Shown here piece by piece: positions 12,301 through 25,800 of a stretch of DNA of 64,000 bases (positions are counted from its first letter, which is position 1; the number at the start of each line of letters is the position of its first letter). Location of the stretch: the NCBI GenBank assembly GCA_029204225.1, contig CM055094.1, positions 7,425,143-7,489,142 of the forward strand, given 5' to 3'. The notes beneath the pieces were generated by a model. The model did no database searches. It saw only the letters and a list, made by a program, of their open reading frames with translations, and was not told the DNA's origin. The stretch comes from Diphasiastrum complanatum. Taxonomy: Eukaryota; Streptophyta; Lycopodiopsida; Lycopodiales; Lycopodiaceae. Position numbers and translations under genes: made by a program.

Positions 12301-14880
12301 TATTTATAGACGGTACTGATCTATTGTTGGCTGGAAAATGAAAGTAGGCTAAGATTTTTTTAACAAACGAGAAAGAAACAGGTCAACTCTTTGCTTTTGT
12401 ATGTTCAAAAGGTTGATTATCTGGTTGCTACATTATTCCCACATCAGAGTATCCATATAATGAACTTGAAATATAACTTGGCGATAAATTGCTGGCATGT
12501 CATTCAATAACTGTTCCAGATGCTCCCAAACTGTATGGATATATCAAAACTTATAGGCAGGGACCTGGATAATGTGCATTGTGGTCCCAAACTGTTGTAG
12601 ATGGCAGTAATTGCTTCCTATGTCTTAGTTCGTTTCTGACAGTTTTCTTACCCATGATTTTATTTCACACAATAATGGTTATATTTTCAATAGCATATGT
12701 TTCAACCAAAGATACCCATATCAAGCATTCTGTACCCTGGAATCTTTTTTTAAGTAAGTATGTGTGAACTTTATTTTAGCATATAAAAAAGCCCAAAAAT
12801 ATGAGCGATATGCTGTTCAGAACGAGCTTGTTCTGTACTGCTGGGAACAGTTTTTTCAACAGTATAAAATCACATAATTAACCTGTTTTGCATTATTCAT
12901 CGTATTTGATGTGAAAATATGGTCGAGTTCTATTGCAGTGTGTGTGATTCAGTTTATTTTTTGTAAGGACTCAGATTCCTGTTTGAGTTGATCACATAAA
13001 TTTTATTCTTTCTGTTTACAAATTCTTCTGGTTGATATCACATTCTTCAAAATCTACTCCATTGTTGATGCAAAAGGAGAAGGTATTGACACTTATTATA
13101 CTTAATACATTTGAGTAAATGTGTTATTACATCATGTAATAACACATTTGGGCAAATTTGTTATTTTTTTACCAGTGATATTGTTATTGCTAATCAACAA
13201 ATCAACAGTTTGTTGTTTGCATTTCACACAGGCAGTTTGCTACTTGAACAATTATGGCGAGGACTTTGAAGGGGGTCTGTTCCATTTTCAACAAGGCGAG
13301 CCACACACGCTTGTTCCATCAGTAGGGGTACTCTGTCCACTGACTTACAGAACACTTTTGTTTACAGAATTATCATAAATTTTGTTTTTGTGCAATGTTT
13401 TCTCAAATGCCTGAATAGAGCAGCCATTAAAAGAGTTTTGAACTTAGTGCATATGAGATAAAATTTCATGCCAGCTCCTGTTGACGACTTCTAATCTCTA
13501 TTTTCTTGCAGCAAGTAATAGATGAATTGTATGCTGACTCTGTTAATGACTTCTATTCTCTATTTTCTTGCTACAGACTGTCGTAATATATACAGCTGAT
13601 GAACAAAATATTCATTGCGTGGATGAGGTATGCCTATACTTGTGATTAGCCTCAGCTCTCAATTGTGACTACTTTATTTGTATGGCGTCACATCTGTTGA
13701 AAACTTGCTAAAGAGAGGATGCTGTACCAATCGGTCGAGAGCCAAAATCTTGAATCGAAGATGTGAAAGCATTATCCAGCCAAAGAAAACAATGTGTTTG
13801 AGTACTCAATATTGGAGTCCTTGAAATTCAAGATTTGTTAGTAGTTAGCTTATATTGGAAATCCAACTGCAAGCCAGAATCTTGAATGGAACATCTGAAA
13901 GCATTCTCCAACAAAAGAAAACGACGTGTTTGAGGGCTCATGAGCAATATTGGAGTCCTTGAAATTTGAGATTTATTACTTAGCTTATATTGGAAACCCA
14001 ATTCCACTGGTCTACTTTGACTTTTTAACTTGTTCCCCATTGTAGGATCCTTTGTGAATGATACGATAAAAGAAATGGCGTATTTCTTCCGTATTATTCA
14101 TAAAATGTCCACTTCTTATTATCCACGCGGTAATGGTCAGGCTGAGGCTACTAATAAGACGTTGAAGGCTATTATTGCCAAACAAGTGCTGGAAAAAGGG
14201 GGTGTTCGTGGCACGAGTTTTTACAACCGGCGTTGTGGGCTTATTGCACAGCCTACAAGATTTCTACGGGTTATACACCATTGCAGTTGGTTTACGAAAC
14301 AGATGCAATTATGCCGTATGAATTCATTTTACCAACTTTACGCATTCAAGCCGCATATAATCTGGGTCACGATGAGGCTATGCGTGAACGATTAATTGCG
14401 TTGGAAAAATTGGAAGAGCATAGAGGCTATGCATATTGGATGAACTGGGTGATTAAACAACAGCAGGCTCGATGGTTCGACAAGCACATACATAAACGAG
14501 AGCTTCAGAAGGGAGATCTAGTGTTGTACTACCCCGGGAGTATAACGAACACGTTGAAATCAAAAGACTAGCATTGGGAAGGACCATATCGTATCATAAA
14601 CATTTTTGGTAACAATGTGACCATAGCGTGGCAGAACCCGCCGGGTTTGCCATTTGTTGTCAACAACAGTCGTATAAAGGGTTATAATCCTCCAGAAGGA
14701 AGGGGCGATATCAATAGAGGATTGATTTACTCTATGTTTGATATTATGAAAGCCGGAATTACATTCAACCAACGTCAGTTGGGAGAATCGTGACGAAAGC
14801 TTGGATGACGATTCCGTACGGAGACACATGTGAAAGAATAGCACGTGGGAAAAAAAAAACGGGAAAACCAAAAAATATAA

Positions 14881-14925
<45 letters not shown>

Positions 14926-17900
14926 TTTTGCCGTGAATTTTTGGGAATTGCGAGTAGAATCACATCTTTGGGAAGTGATAGTATGTATCATTGACAGCTG
15001 GGTAATGATAGTTTCGTTCACAATTCGTGATAACGACTTGGAGTATATAAGTTTGCTCCGGGTTCATTTTAGAGGATCACTAGATAGTTACTGTTATGAG
15101 CGCGTAACCAGTGCCGAACCCTAGAGAACATAGGAGGTCAGATACCATAGTCAGGGACGTGTTCAGCGAACACGTCCAACAGGGCAAGACAGTGTGAGTA
15201 GTGTGCCCCGACACGGTCCATAGCCATGGCGGGCCTAACACAGCCTAGGGACCCTGTCAGCAGGATAGGGCCCCATGTTGGGTCCCGACGTGCAGTCGGC
15301 CACGTGGCCGACACTTGGCAGTATGCATGCTACCAGCCCTCACACTGGGCTAGGAGGGGATTACTCCATATCAGGGAGTAGGCAAGGTTGGGTGGATCAG
15401 TTAGTGTTTGCCCTGCTGTGGTGTTGAGACCTTTAACACTAGTATCAGAGCCATCTCCATCTTTGGGAGCTTAGTTTCAGCAAGAGAGAAATCTATCAAA
15501 GTGTAGGAAAGAATTCTCTAACTTTCAGAAATTAGTAGAGGAGATCCATCGCTGTAGTGACAGCTATCTACCATGGAAATCCCAGTAGAATTACTTGCTT
15601 TCTGAGCAGAATTTGAGTCAGACTTCAAGAGCAGGTCCAGCGCTGCAAAATCAGCTTTTAAATCTGATTTTTGGTGTGTAAATTCTTCTGAAGTAAGACA
15701 GCAGGACCGTCACTGTTTTTTGCAGTTGATTTGGGGCGGAATTTTGTATAAATTCGAGGCATCAGATCTGCACTCAGATCAGCGAGGGTTTACCCTCAAG
15801 AAAATCAGACATTCAGATTGTTTTTTTTTGGGCTTCAAGCCTAGTTTCTGGAGCCACAGGGCTGTTTCCCAGTCAGTGAGGGTGGAAGGCAACCTGAATC
15901 AGAAGTTTTTACATTTTCTCAGTTTTCTATCCTGATTTCTCAGGGCAGCAGACCAGTATCTCTGACAACGAGGGTAGCTGGTAATCCAAATCTGATTTTT
16001 CTTGCAAATTCGGACCTTCAACTCTGGTTTTTGGGGACAACAACCCCACAACTCAACCAGCGAGGGTGGAGGATCAAACAATTGGAAATTTGTGGTACCT
16101 TTTAGTTGACAAATCAGATTTTTGGAGGCAGCAGATCCAAACCCCATCAGAGAGGGTTTTCCAAAAGTCATCTACCAACTGTTCAGATTCCTTCACCTGA
16201 TTGCATGCAGTCTGAGAAGACAGATTGGACAGCTGTGGAAGAACTGAGGGGGTTTCTTGCTTTTCTCTTTGGAAGTACAGTCCTAATAGCTAAGTATTTT
16301 GCTTTTGTTTCTTCCAGTTTAGTCAATCTTTTTTCTTATTTTCAGTTAGAAGTTAAGGTACATCTCTTTTGGTTCCGAAAATGACCACTCCTCAGGGACC
16401 TGATCAACCCCCGGAGAGAGGCATCGACGAACTTGAAACAGAAGCCTTGACTTTTAGTAAAGAGAAAGAACCCATGGAAGTGGAGGAACAGGAGCAATTC
16501 GCCGAAGAACTCGACGAGTTGGTTACCAAGGAGCAGTATCTCCACTTGGTAACAAAGGTGGATGAATTGAAACTGGCTTTTGCCAATTTCAAATCCAGTA
16601 TAGACGACTCGTTCGCTGAGCTCAAAAGTTTAATTTTGAACTCCGTGAAAGGAAGCCTCCCATCCACTTCTCAGCCATCCCCTTCTCCACTTCCATCAGT
16701 TTCGGGTGAGCCTATTCGGTCTCATCCCAGTGTCTTTAAAGACTTAAAGCCTCCTACTTTTATTGGGGAAGAAGGATAGAAACGCAGATATTCTACATAC
16801 CTCCTCTTAAACAGACCCCTGACCATTTGCAAGCTATTGAGGCCAGTCTTTCCTTAGGACCCATGGCCTATAAGTGGTGGTTAAACCTTCAGGAGACTGG
16901 GCAGACTCCCCGGTCATGGAAAGCTTTTGAAGAAGCGTTCCTAAGAGAGTTTCTACCAGAAAACGAACTTGATAGAGCCTGGGAAGCTTGGGAAAAAACA
17001 GTAATGGACAAATCCTTAATCCAATATATCTCGCAGTATCAAGAGGCAATTTTAAAGTCTAAAAATATGGATGACTTTCAAAAAGCTAGAGGATTTGTCC
17101 GTGGCCTTAAAGATGAATATAAAGTAGAGGTCTAAAGAAACTCGCCTACTACCCTAGAGCAAGCTCTCAGATATGCTCAAATCTATGATGATTCAGTGGG
17201 TAGGAAGAAGGCGAGACAAGAACCTCTTTCTGAGCAGCCTCCTTAGAAAGACTTTCAATTTAAAAGAAATTTTCAAAAGAAAAAAAGAAGATAAAGTTAA
17301 GAGTGAAGCTTCTCAGAAGCGCCCATCGCTCATACAACCTTAAAAACCAGAAGATTTTGAGAAAGCCAAACAAGAACGTTTGTGCTTTGTGTGCATGGGC
17401 AAGGGACACACAGTCAGACAGTGTCTCAAGGGGCCATTCACTAAAAAAGAAAAGAAAGATAAAAAATAGGTTCATCTTGTTCAGACAGTAAGTTTTCCAA
17501 GTGACTCGGCAACTTCCGAGATAAAAGTGTTTCATGAAGACCATGAACACTGTTGCCAACTAACTTCTGCAATGCTAGCGAGACCCTTCAGCTTTGGGCC
17601 GCATGACCTAGTACGTATGCATGGGAAAGTTGGCAACCAGTCAGTCAAAGTCATGGTTGATGTCGGGTCAGCCGAACAGAGGATGAAGAAATAACTAGGC
17701 AGGTAACAGATTATCTTGGAAAAGGCCAATTTCAGACTAGTAGTTCACCATGGGCCTCACCAGTCCTATTGGTGACAAAGAAAGAGGGGCCTATGCGTCT
17801 TTGCGTAGATTACAGAGCCCTCAATAAAGTCACAATTAAGAATAAGTACCCAATGCCTCGGGAAGACGAGTTGTTTGATCAACTCGACAGGGCTAAGTTT

Positions 17901-20900
17901 TTCAGTAAAATTGACCTTAGGTCGAGATATCATCAAGTCCGTATAAAGTCGGAAGATGTCCGAAAACAACTTTTAGGCCTCGTCATGGTCATTATGAGTT
18001 TAAGGTGATGCCTTTTGGGCTCACAAATGCTCCAGCTACCTTTATGACTTTGATGAACAGTGTCCTCAGACCATACTTGGGTAAATTTGTAGTCGTATTT
18101 TTAGATGACATCCTTGTTTACAGTAAGACGAGGAAGGAGCAATACTCTTGCGCTGTCTCTCCAGAAGCTGACAACAAGCCTATTGTAGGAAGATAGTAGA
18201 GAGACACAGACTTGTCATACTCTATACCGAGAATATCTAGTCAAGTGGAATGATCAGCCTGTTGAGAATGCCACTTGGGAAAGAGGCAGCGTCCTTCGCA
18301 AGATTTTCCCAGACTTTGTCTTAGAGGACCAAGCTTAGAGGACCAAGATGGTTCTTAAGGGGGAGGGAGTGTTACGAGCGCGTAACTAGTGCCGAACCCT
18401 AGAGAACACATGAGGTCAGATACCACAGTCAGGGATGTGTTCAGTGAACACGTCCAACAGGGCAAGACAGTGTGAGTAGTGTGCCCCGACACGGTCATAG
18501 CCATGGCGGGCCTAGCACAGCCTAGGACCCTGTCAGCAGGATAGGGCCCCATGTTGGGTCCCGACGTGCAGTCGGCGGCCACGTGGCCGCCGACACTTGG
18601 CAGTATGCATGCTACCAGCCCTCACGTTGGGCTAGGAGGGGCTTACTCCATATCAGGGAGTAGGCAAGGTTTGGTGGATCAGTTAGTGTTTGCCCTACTG
18701 GGGTGTTGAGACCTTTAACAGTTATACTGTGATTGATAGTTCATATTATCACGAAGACATGGATGCAGTTCAAAGGAGGCCAGGACAACGTCGACGCCAA
18801 GAAGACGTAGACACAATTGAAATGGAATATCATCTTCCAATGAATTTTCAAGCGTTGATGCAGCAAAGGCAGCAACAAACAATTTAGCTGGCAAGGCAGG
18901 TGTTGGAGCGACAACAGTTGGCAATCCAACAACAACAACAAGAACGATTACAGCGGGACAGGGATCAGCAGCTTTTACAATTTTCCTATTATTTTTTGAG
19001 CTCACATATTACCTTTCTTCATTCTACAAAATATCATGCTGAGCTGCAACGATTCGGAGCTAACATTCATTGCTAGCAGAATTACTCTCAACAACAGCGG
19101 CGATGGCAGCTATTAGCAAGGGCTCTAGGTTTATTAAACGCATGGAGGTCAAGGGTGCAGTGATCCAGGAATATTTGAAACAATTGCGGTTGGATCATCT
19201 GCAACAGTTCAATCCGAATAAAATCGTAGAAGATGCGGCTATAGTGTTCTTGACCAATATCAAGAAGGAATCAGCTGAGAGGGGTTCACACAAGTGCGCA
19301 ACGTCAATATTCCGATCACGGAGCAAATGTTTGCGGACACCATCGGTTTAAACGCCCATGGACGGTGATACGATGAACATACCTGCGGTGCAGATGGCGA
19401 AGTTCTTTTCCGCAGAGGCTTTCAATAAAGAACAAGGGTACAAGTTGAGCCTCTGTCAGCCAGCGTCCTTGGGTGCTTTGGGGAGATGGTTCAACCAAAT
19501 GATCTTTGGAGACACACCGATCAATACATATATAGGTGCAAAACTTTGCCTCCAAGCTGCTTTGAAAGGGACACCAATCCCTTGGGGCACAATTGCATAT
19601 AAGTAGTTCAGTAAGTGCTTGGGAAGTACAGTGAATGGGGAGCACATATCACAAGGATATGTGAGGCGTTTGGAGTATTGTCGAATCAGGAGGTGGGTTC
19701 GTTGCAGAATAGTTTGTTGCCAGCAGCGGCAGTTAGTAGTATTGTCTCATTACCAAAACCACAAGGGGATGAGGCGGAGGTTCAGTCGGACTCCTACAGT
19801 CCTCAACAACAGCAGGAGGTGACACAGACTGACGAAGCAACAGGAGATTCGGACTCCATACCGGGAGGGCAACATGATGATGGGATATACATTAATGTTG
19901 ATCAGGCAGTGGACAATACCATGCAGATGCAAGATGATAAGGTCCACATGGACGAGATGGCAGCCGCACACCGGAGCATATCACGATGATGAGCAAATCC
20001 AGCAATTCTTGCGAATTGCTGTTGAATTTTCAGCGGCGTTCCAACACGGAATGGATTTTATGCCCGGTTAGTTCCATCTGGAGGAGCAGATAGCATACTG
20101 GAAGACATTATATGATGACCAAACAACAAGGTTACGAATTGATGTGGAGGAGGGACCCAAGGTGGTTCAATACCAAGCGCAGATGCAGGACAAGGAAGCG
20201 TGCATCAAAACGCTGAAAGAATAGCTACAGAGGAAGGAGGACGACAACAAGGCATTACGGGATAAGAATGCCCATTATTTTGAAAGAATTACAAAATTCC
20301 AGCGGGAAGCTGGGGCCTTGCAAACATACAAGGATGTCATTGAGTATGAAAGGGATTTACTACAATCCTAGCTCGACAGCATCACGAGGGGCCCCAGTAC
20401 GCATTGATAATGCAGGCTTGGCAGTATGCATGCTACCAGTCCTCACACTAGGCTAGGAGGGGCTTACTCCATATCAGGGAGGAGGCAAGGTTTGGGTGGA
20501 TCAGTTAGTGTTTGCCCTATTGTGGTGTTTAGATCTCTAACACTGGTATCAGAGCCATCTCCATCTTTGGGAGTTTAGTTTTCAGCAAGAGAGAAAGTTA
20601 TCAGAGTGTACAGAACAATCTTCTGACGACAGAGCTAAGTCTTCTGCTTTCGTTTTTTCCAGCTTAGTCAATCTTTCTTCTTATTAAAGTACATCTCTTT
20701 CCGTTTCAAAAATGACAACTCCTCAGGGACTTGATCAACCCCCGGAGAGAGACATCGATGAATTGGAAACAAAAGCCTTGGTTTTCAGTAAAGGGAAAGA
20801 ACCTATGGAAGTGGAAGAGCAGGAGCAATTCGCCGAAGAACTCAATGATCTGGTTACAAAGGAGTAGTACCTCCACTTGGTAACAGAGGTGGATGAATTG

Positions 20901-22793
20901 GAAGTCTCCCTTCCACTTCTCAACCGTTCCCTTCACCACTTCCATCAGTATCGGGTGAGCCTATTCGGTCTCATCCCAGTGTCTTTAAAGACTTAAAACC
21001 TCCTACTTTTATTGGGGAAGAGAAGGATAGAAATGCAGAGATTTTACATATCTTCCTCAACAAATGGAAGAACATTCATGCTCTTAAGCAGACCCTTGAC
21101 CATTTGCAAGCAATCGAGGCTAGTCTTTCCTTAGAACCCATGGCCTACAAGTGGTGGTTAAATCTCCAGGAGACTGAGCAGACTCCGTCGTGGAAGGCTT
21201 TTGAAGAGGCTTTCCTAAGAGAGTTTCTACCGGAAAAATGAACTTTATAGAGCTTGGGAGAGAACAATAATCGACAAATCTTTAATACAATATATCTCCC
21301 AGTATCGAGAGGCCATGCTAAAGATAAAAAATATGGATGACTATCAGAAAGTTAGAGGGTTTGTCCGTGGGCTTCGAGATAAATACAAAGTAGCGGTTTA
21401 GAGAAACTCGCCTACTACCTTAGAGCAAGCTCTCAGATATGCTCAAATCTATGATGATTTAGTGGGTAGGAAGAGGGCGAAACAACGATTCTTTTCTGAG
21501 CAGCCTACTCAGAAAGACTTCCAATTTAAATAGAAATTTTTAAAAAGGAAGAAAGAAGATAAAGTTAAAAATGAAGCTCCTTAGAAACATCCATCACTCA
21601 AGCAGCCTTTAAAACCAGAAGATTTTGAGAAAGCCAAACAAGAACGTTTTTGCTTTGCGTGCATGGGCAAGGGTCACACAGTTAGACAGTGTCTCAAGGG
21701 GCCATATATTAAGAAAGATAAAGAACAAGTTCATCTTGTTCAGATTGTAAGCTTCCCAAGTGACTCGGCGACTTCCGATATAAAAGTGTTTCATGAAGAT
21801 CATGAACACTGTTGCCAATTAACTTCTGCAATGCTAGCGAGACCCTTCAGCCTTGGGCCACATGACCTAGTACGTATGCATGGTAAAATTGGCAACCAGT
21901 CAGTAAGAGTCATGGTTGATGATGGGGCAAACCATAATTTCATCAACTACACCCTAGTTAAGAAGCTTAAACTTCCAAAAGTACCTAGTCAGCATAGGTA
22001 CATAGTTTCTTTAGCCAAGGGTGAAGACAAAAAAATCTGGAAAACTATGGTATTCAAGATATTCAAGGGTATCAACATGAAATTAACTTTTAGATAATGC
22101 ACCTGGATCGTACAGACCTTATTCTCGGGAGAGACTGGCTCTTCAGCTTAGGGCCTTCCCTCCACAAAAATTATTAGGAGAACACCCTCAGCTTTCAGCG
22201 TAATGGCAGAGAATGCCACTTGGGAAAAAGGCGGCGTCCTTTGCAAGATCTTTCGAGACTTTGCCTTAGAGGACCAAGACGGTTCTTTAGGGTAGGGGGA
22301 GGGAGTGTTATGAGCCTGTAACTAGTGCCGAACCCTAGGGAACTCAGGAGGTCAGATACCACAGTCAGGGGCGTGTGTAGACACGTCCAACAGGGCAAGA
22401 CAGTGTGAGTAGTGTGCCCCGACAAGGACCTTAGTCATGGCGGCCCTAACATAGCCTAGGGACCTTGTCAGCGAGATAAGGCCCCACGTTGGGTCCTGAC
22501 GTGCAGTCGGCCACATCAGTGCCACGTGGCCGACACTTGGTAGTATGCATGCTACCAGTCCTCACACTGGGCTAGGAGGGGCTTACTCCATATCAGGGAG
22601 GAGGCAAGGTTGGGTGGATCAATTAGTGTTTGCCCTACTGTGGTGTTTAGATCTCTAACAGGGAGGGGGAGGATGGCTAAGTAAGTAGATCTTCAATCGC
22701 CTGCTTTGACTGTCATCCACACGTCTCGACCACAAGCCGCCACCCAAATTGTTGGTCGCCCGTCAACGACGGGCTAATCCATTAGTATATGTA

Positions 22794-22824
<31 letters not shown>

Positions 22825-25800
22825 CTAAGGAAGCAGGACCCGGACGCAAACACGCGTACGCGTCCACGTCCGGACGCGGACGCGTCCGGTTTTTTTTTTT
22901 TTTTTTTTTAAATTAGACTTCAAAAAGTTTGAAAAAAAAAAAAATGGCGTCCGGACCCCCGAACGTGTCAGTTTTTTTTTTTTTTTTTTTAAATTTTTTT
23001 TAGTTAAAAAAAAAAAAATTGGACGCCTTTGACCCTACGTCCGGGCGTCGGACGCGTCTGGGTCCAGACGCCGGACGCGGACGTGGACGCGGGCATTATT
23101 TTGCACTCTTGACAGTGCAACATAAAGCTGACCATGACAAAACATGGGATGTGGCAAATACAATCCAACCATATCCATAGTTTGCCCTTGTGCCTTGTTG
23201 ATTGACATGGCAAAAGCTGGTCTAATGGGAAACTGAACTCTCTGCAATTCAAACGACAAATCTAAATTGCTAGGCACTATAGGGATCCGCGGAATGAGGA
23301 CTCTAGAACCTATATTTTTGCCAGTTACTATCTCTGCCTCTATGACCAGTCTACCCAATTTACAGATGATCAGTCTTGTTCCATTATACAATCCCTTGTG
23401 TGATGCAATCGATCTCAACAACATCACTATCATCCCAACCTTCAAAACGAACTTATGTGGAGGGCATCCACTTGGTTGTAAGCTATTCAAAAACTCCACT
23501 CTGGATACAACTCAAAACCCTCATGCTCAACCACACTATCAGCACTATAAAATGTGCATGCATCACCAGGGAATCTTTCAATAGTTCTCACATTCATCTC
23601 GTCTAGATCCTCATTCAACAGAGTCAATATTGCACGACTCCTCAAAAAATCAACATCCTTGTAATGTTGTGCATTATCGGGAAAAGTGAATGAGATCAAA
23701 TCTTCTACATTTTCCATCCTTTCACACATGAACTCAGGTAGACAAATCATATCGACATCGTGACACACAAATGTGAGCTCACGGCCATCTCCAATATGAA
23801 GCAAAAAATCAGCAAATCTCAACTAACTGCTCGTCCCTATCAACCCCTTCTACACTCATTACAAGCATGTTGATTGACAGTTTGTGGACCTCAATGTCTC
23901 CACAAATGCGAACGCTTTAGACACGCACTCACAATTTGCGCCCGACTACCACGACGTACCATCGGTAGTAGTTGACGAAAATCGCCACCATATACAATGG
24001 AATACTGCCCAAAGGAGTATCATTGGACAATATATCTCATAGAGATAGATCTAAACACTCCATTGCATGCTTATGGACCATTGGAGCCTCGTCCCAAATA
24101 ATGAGTCGACATGTCATCAAAAGCTTACCTAACGCGGATTGCTTTGAGATATTACATGTCGAGGTCTCATGCAATTCCATCGGAGGAATTTTAAATCTAG
24201 AATGCATCGTTCTACCACCTTTAATTAGCGTTCCAACAATCCTTGACGATGCAACAACCAATGCAATCCATCTGCGCGCACGAACGTACGACAACATGAC
24301 ACTATAAAGATATGTCTTGCCGGTACCACCCGGACCATCTAGAAGAACACTCCACCCTTTCTTTTGTCCACGTGCTCATGTATTACACGATCAAATATCG
24401 CGCATTGTTCCACATTTTTCCACTTCAACCTCCACCTGTGAATGCTCTCATCAAGAAATATCTCCTCTCGAAATAGTGGACAAAAATCCACCTCTCTCAG
24501 GAATCCTAAAACCAAAATTTTGTAACGACTTTCTTGCTGCCTGCATATGCATCTCAACATCCAAAACAACCCTATCTATCAAAATCTGACTCACAGTAAC
24601 GGTCTCAAATGTTATTGGTTGTCCCAACTCATGTGCATAATCCTCCACCAAATATGGCTCTACACTCTTCCAAAGGTCTAGTCGATCAGTAGGGCACATG
24701 TCAATAAGATTACAAGAAACATGAGACGAAGTTGGGATGGAGTCCCTCGTGATATAGCCTCTTGCAAACAACTACTCCACTCCATCGCATCATTTATCAG
24801 AAGCCTGTGTTTACACGCATCTCTGAATGATGGAAAAACTTGACTATCAATTGTGCGCAATTCCTCAAAACTTCTTGCACCTCTAACGTGAGCCAAAAGA
24901 ACTCGTAAATAAAACCGCTCCCCTTCGGACGGAATGACAAAATACATGCGTCCAATGGCAGGGATTTTCTGTGTCCTGCTCCGACGGATCCACGTACGTA
25001 GCTGTTTGTCGTACACAGACAACCTTGGCAAGTCTTGGTAAAGTAACTCCCAAGCGTCTGAATCCCCACTTTTATTCAACTCAAAAAATGTTGTCAAAGT
25101 GGTTTATGCCCCTCCTCCTACAACCTCCTCCAAATCTGCTCTATCACTAAAGAACATCAGGTTTTGTCTAGGAAGATGAACTGCCAGGCAGGTCATTACT
25201 GGTTTATGAGCACCCATAGAAAGCCCAAATAGCCGCCACCTGGCTTCACTCGCTGAGAAATACCATGCATTCAAAAACTGCTCTCCGCAACTGATGTCTC
25301 TGACAACCGCTCTCCACAGCCTCTGCTGTTATCATATCCGGTCCTTTGTACACATACTTGTACAAATACTTCACACAACGTATATGCACACATACTTCTA
25401 CATTTATGTGACATCTGAAATGTAGACTCAGCCACCTATTGTAAGGGACCACCCATCTATTGTCTAATTCTACTCCATGTGATCGTACTTTTTTGTCGTT
25501 GTCTCTACGCCTATACGAAAGATATCCGTTTACCAATGTTGTCTCATCATTGAAGCTTCTTGGGTAGTTCTTTGAACACTTTCCATCTTTCATGTGTGGG
25601 ACATTTGGAAAGGATGCTTCGCCTGGACCATGCATCATACAACTCTTCACTATCTCATATAGTATCGGATCTTCCTTTCTCTTTGGAATCTCCGCGCACA
25701 CGATAGAATCGGAATCTCCAACGGTGATGGGTTTGCTCTCGTCCTCCAATATAATCAAAATGTGGGTGTGAGGCAATCCTCTCTTCTGAAACTCTATAAC

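Larger units (their letters stand above)
15092..18720 (+). mobile_element. Ty3 chromovirus 1, internally deleted, with both LTRs
   Basis: Both LTRs run TGTTA...TAACA. A PBS-like TAGTATCAGAGC follows LTR 1 (initiator tRNA-Met type) and an AAGGGGGAGGGAG polypurine tract precedes LTR 2. Flanks GTTAC and GTTAT are a 4/5-matching target duplication. Gag starts at 16381 ([14 protein letters not shown]). It is followed by a zinc knuckle [11 protein letters not shown] near 17392 and the start of a protease that breaks at VMVDVGS. A truncated RT ([26 protein letters not shown]) comes next, and a C-terminal chromodomain near 18230 ([18 protein letters not shown]). RNase H and integrase are deleted, so the copy is non-autonomous. 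Confidence 0.9.
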
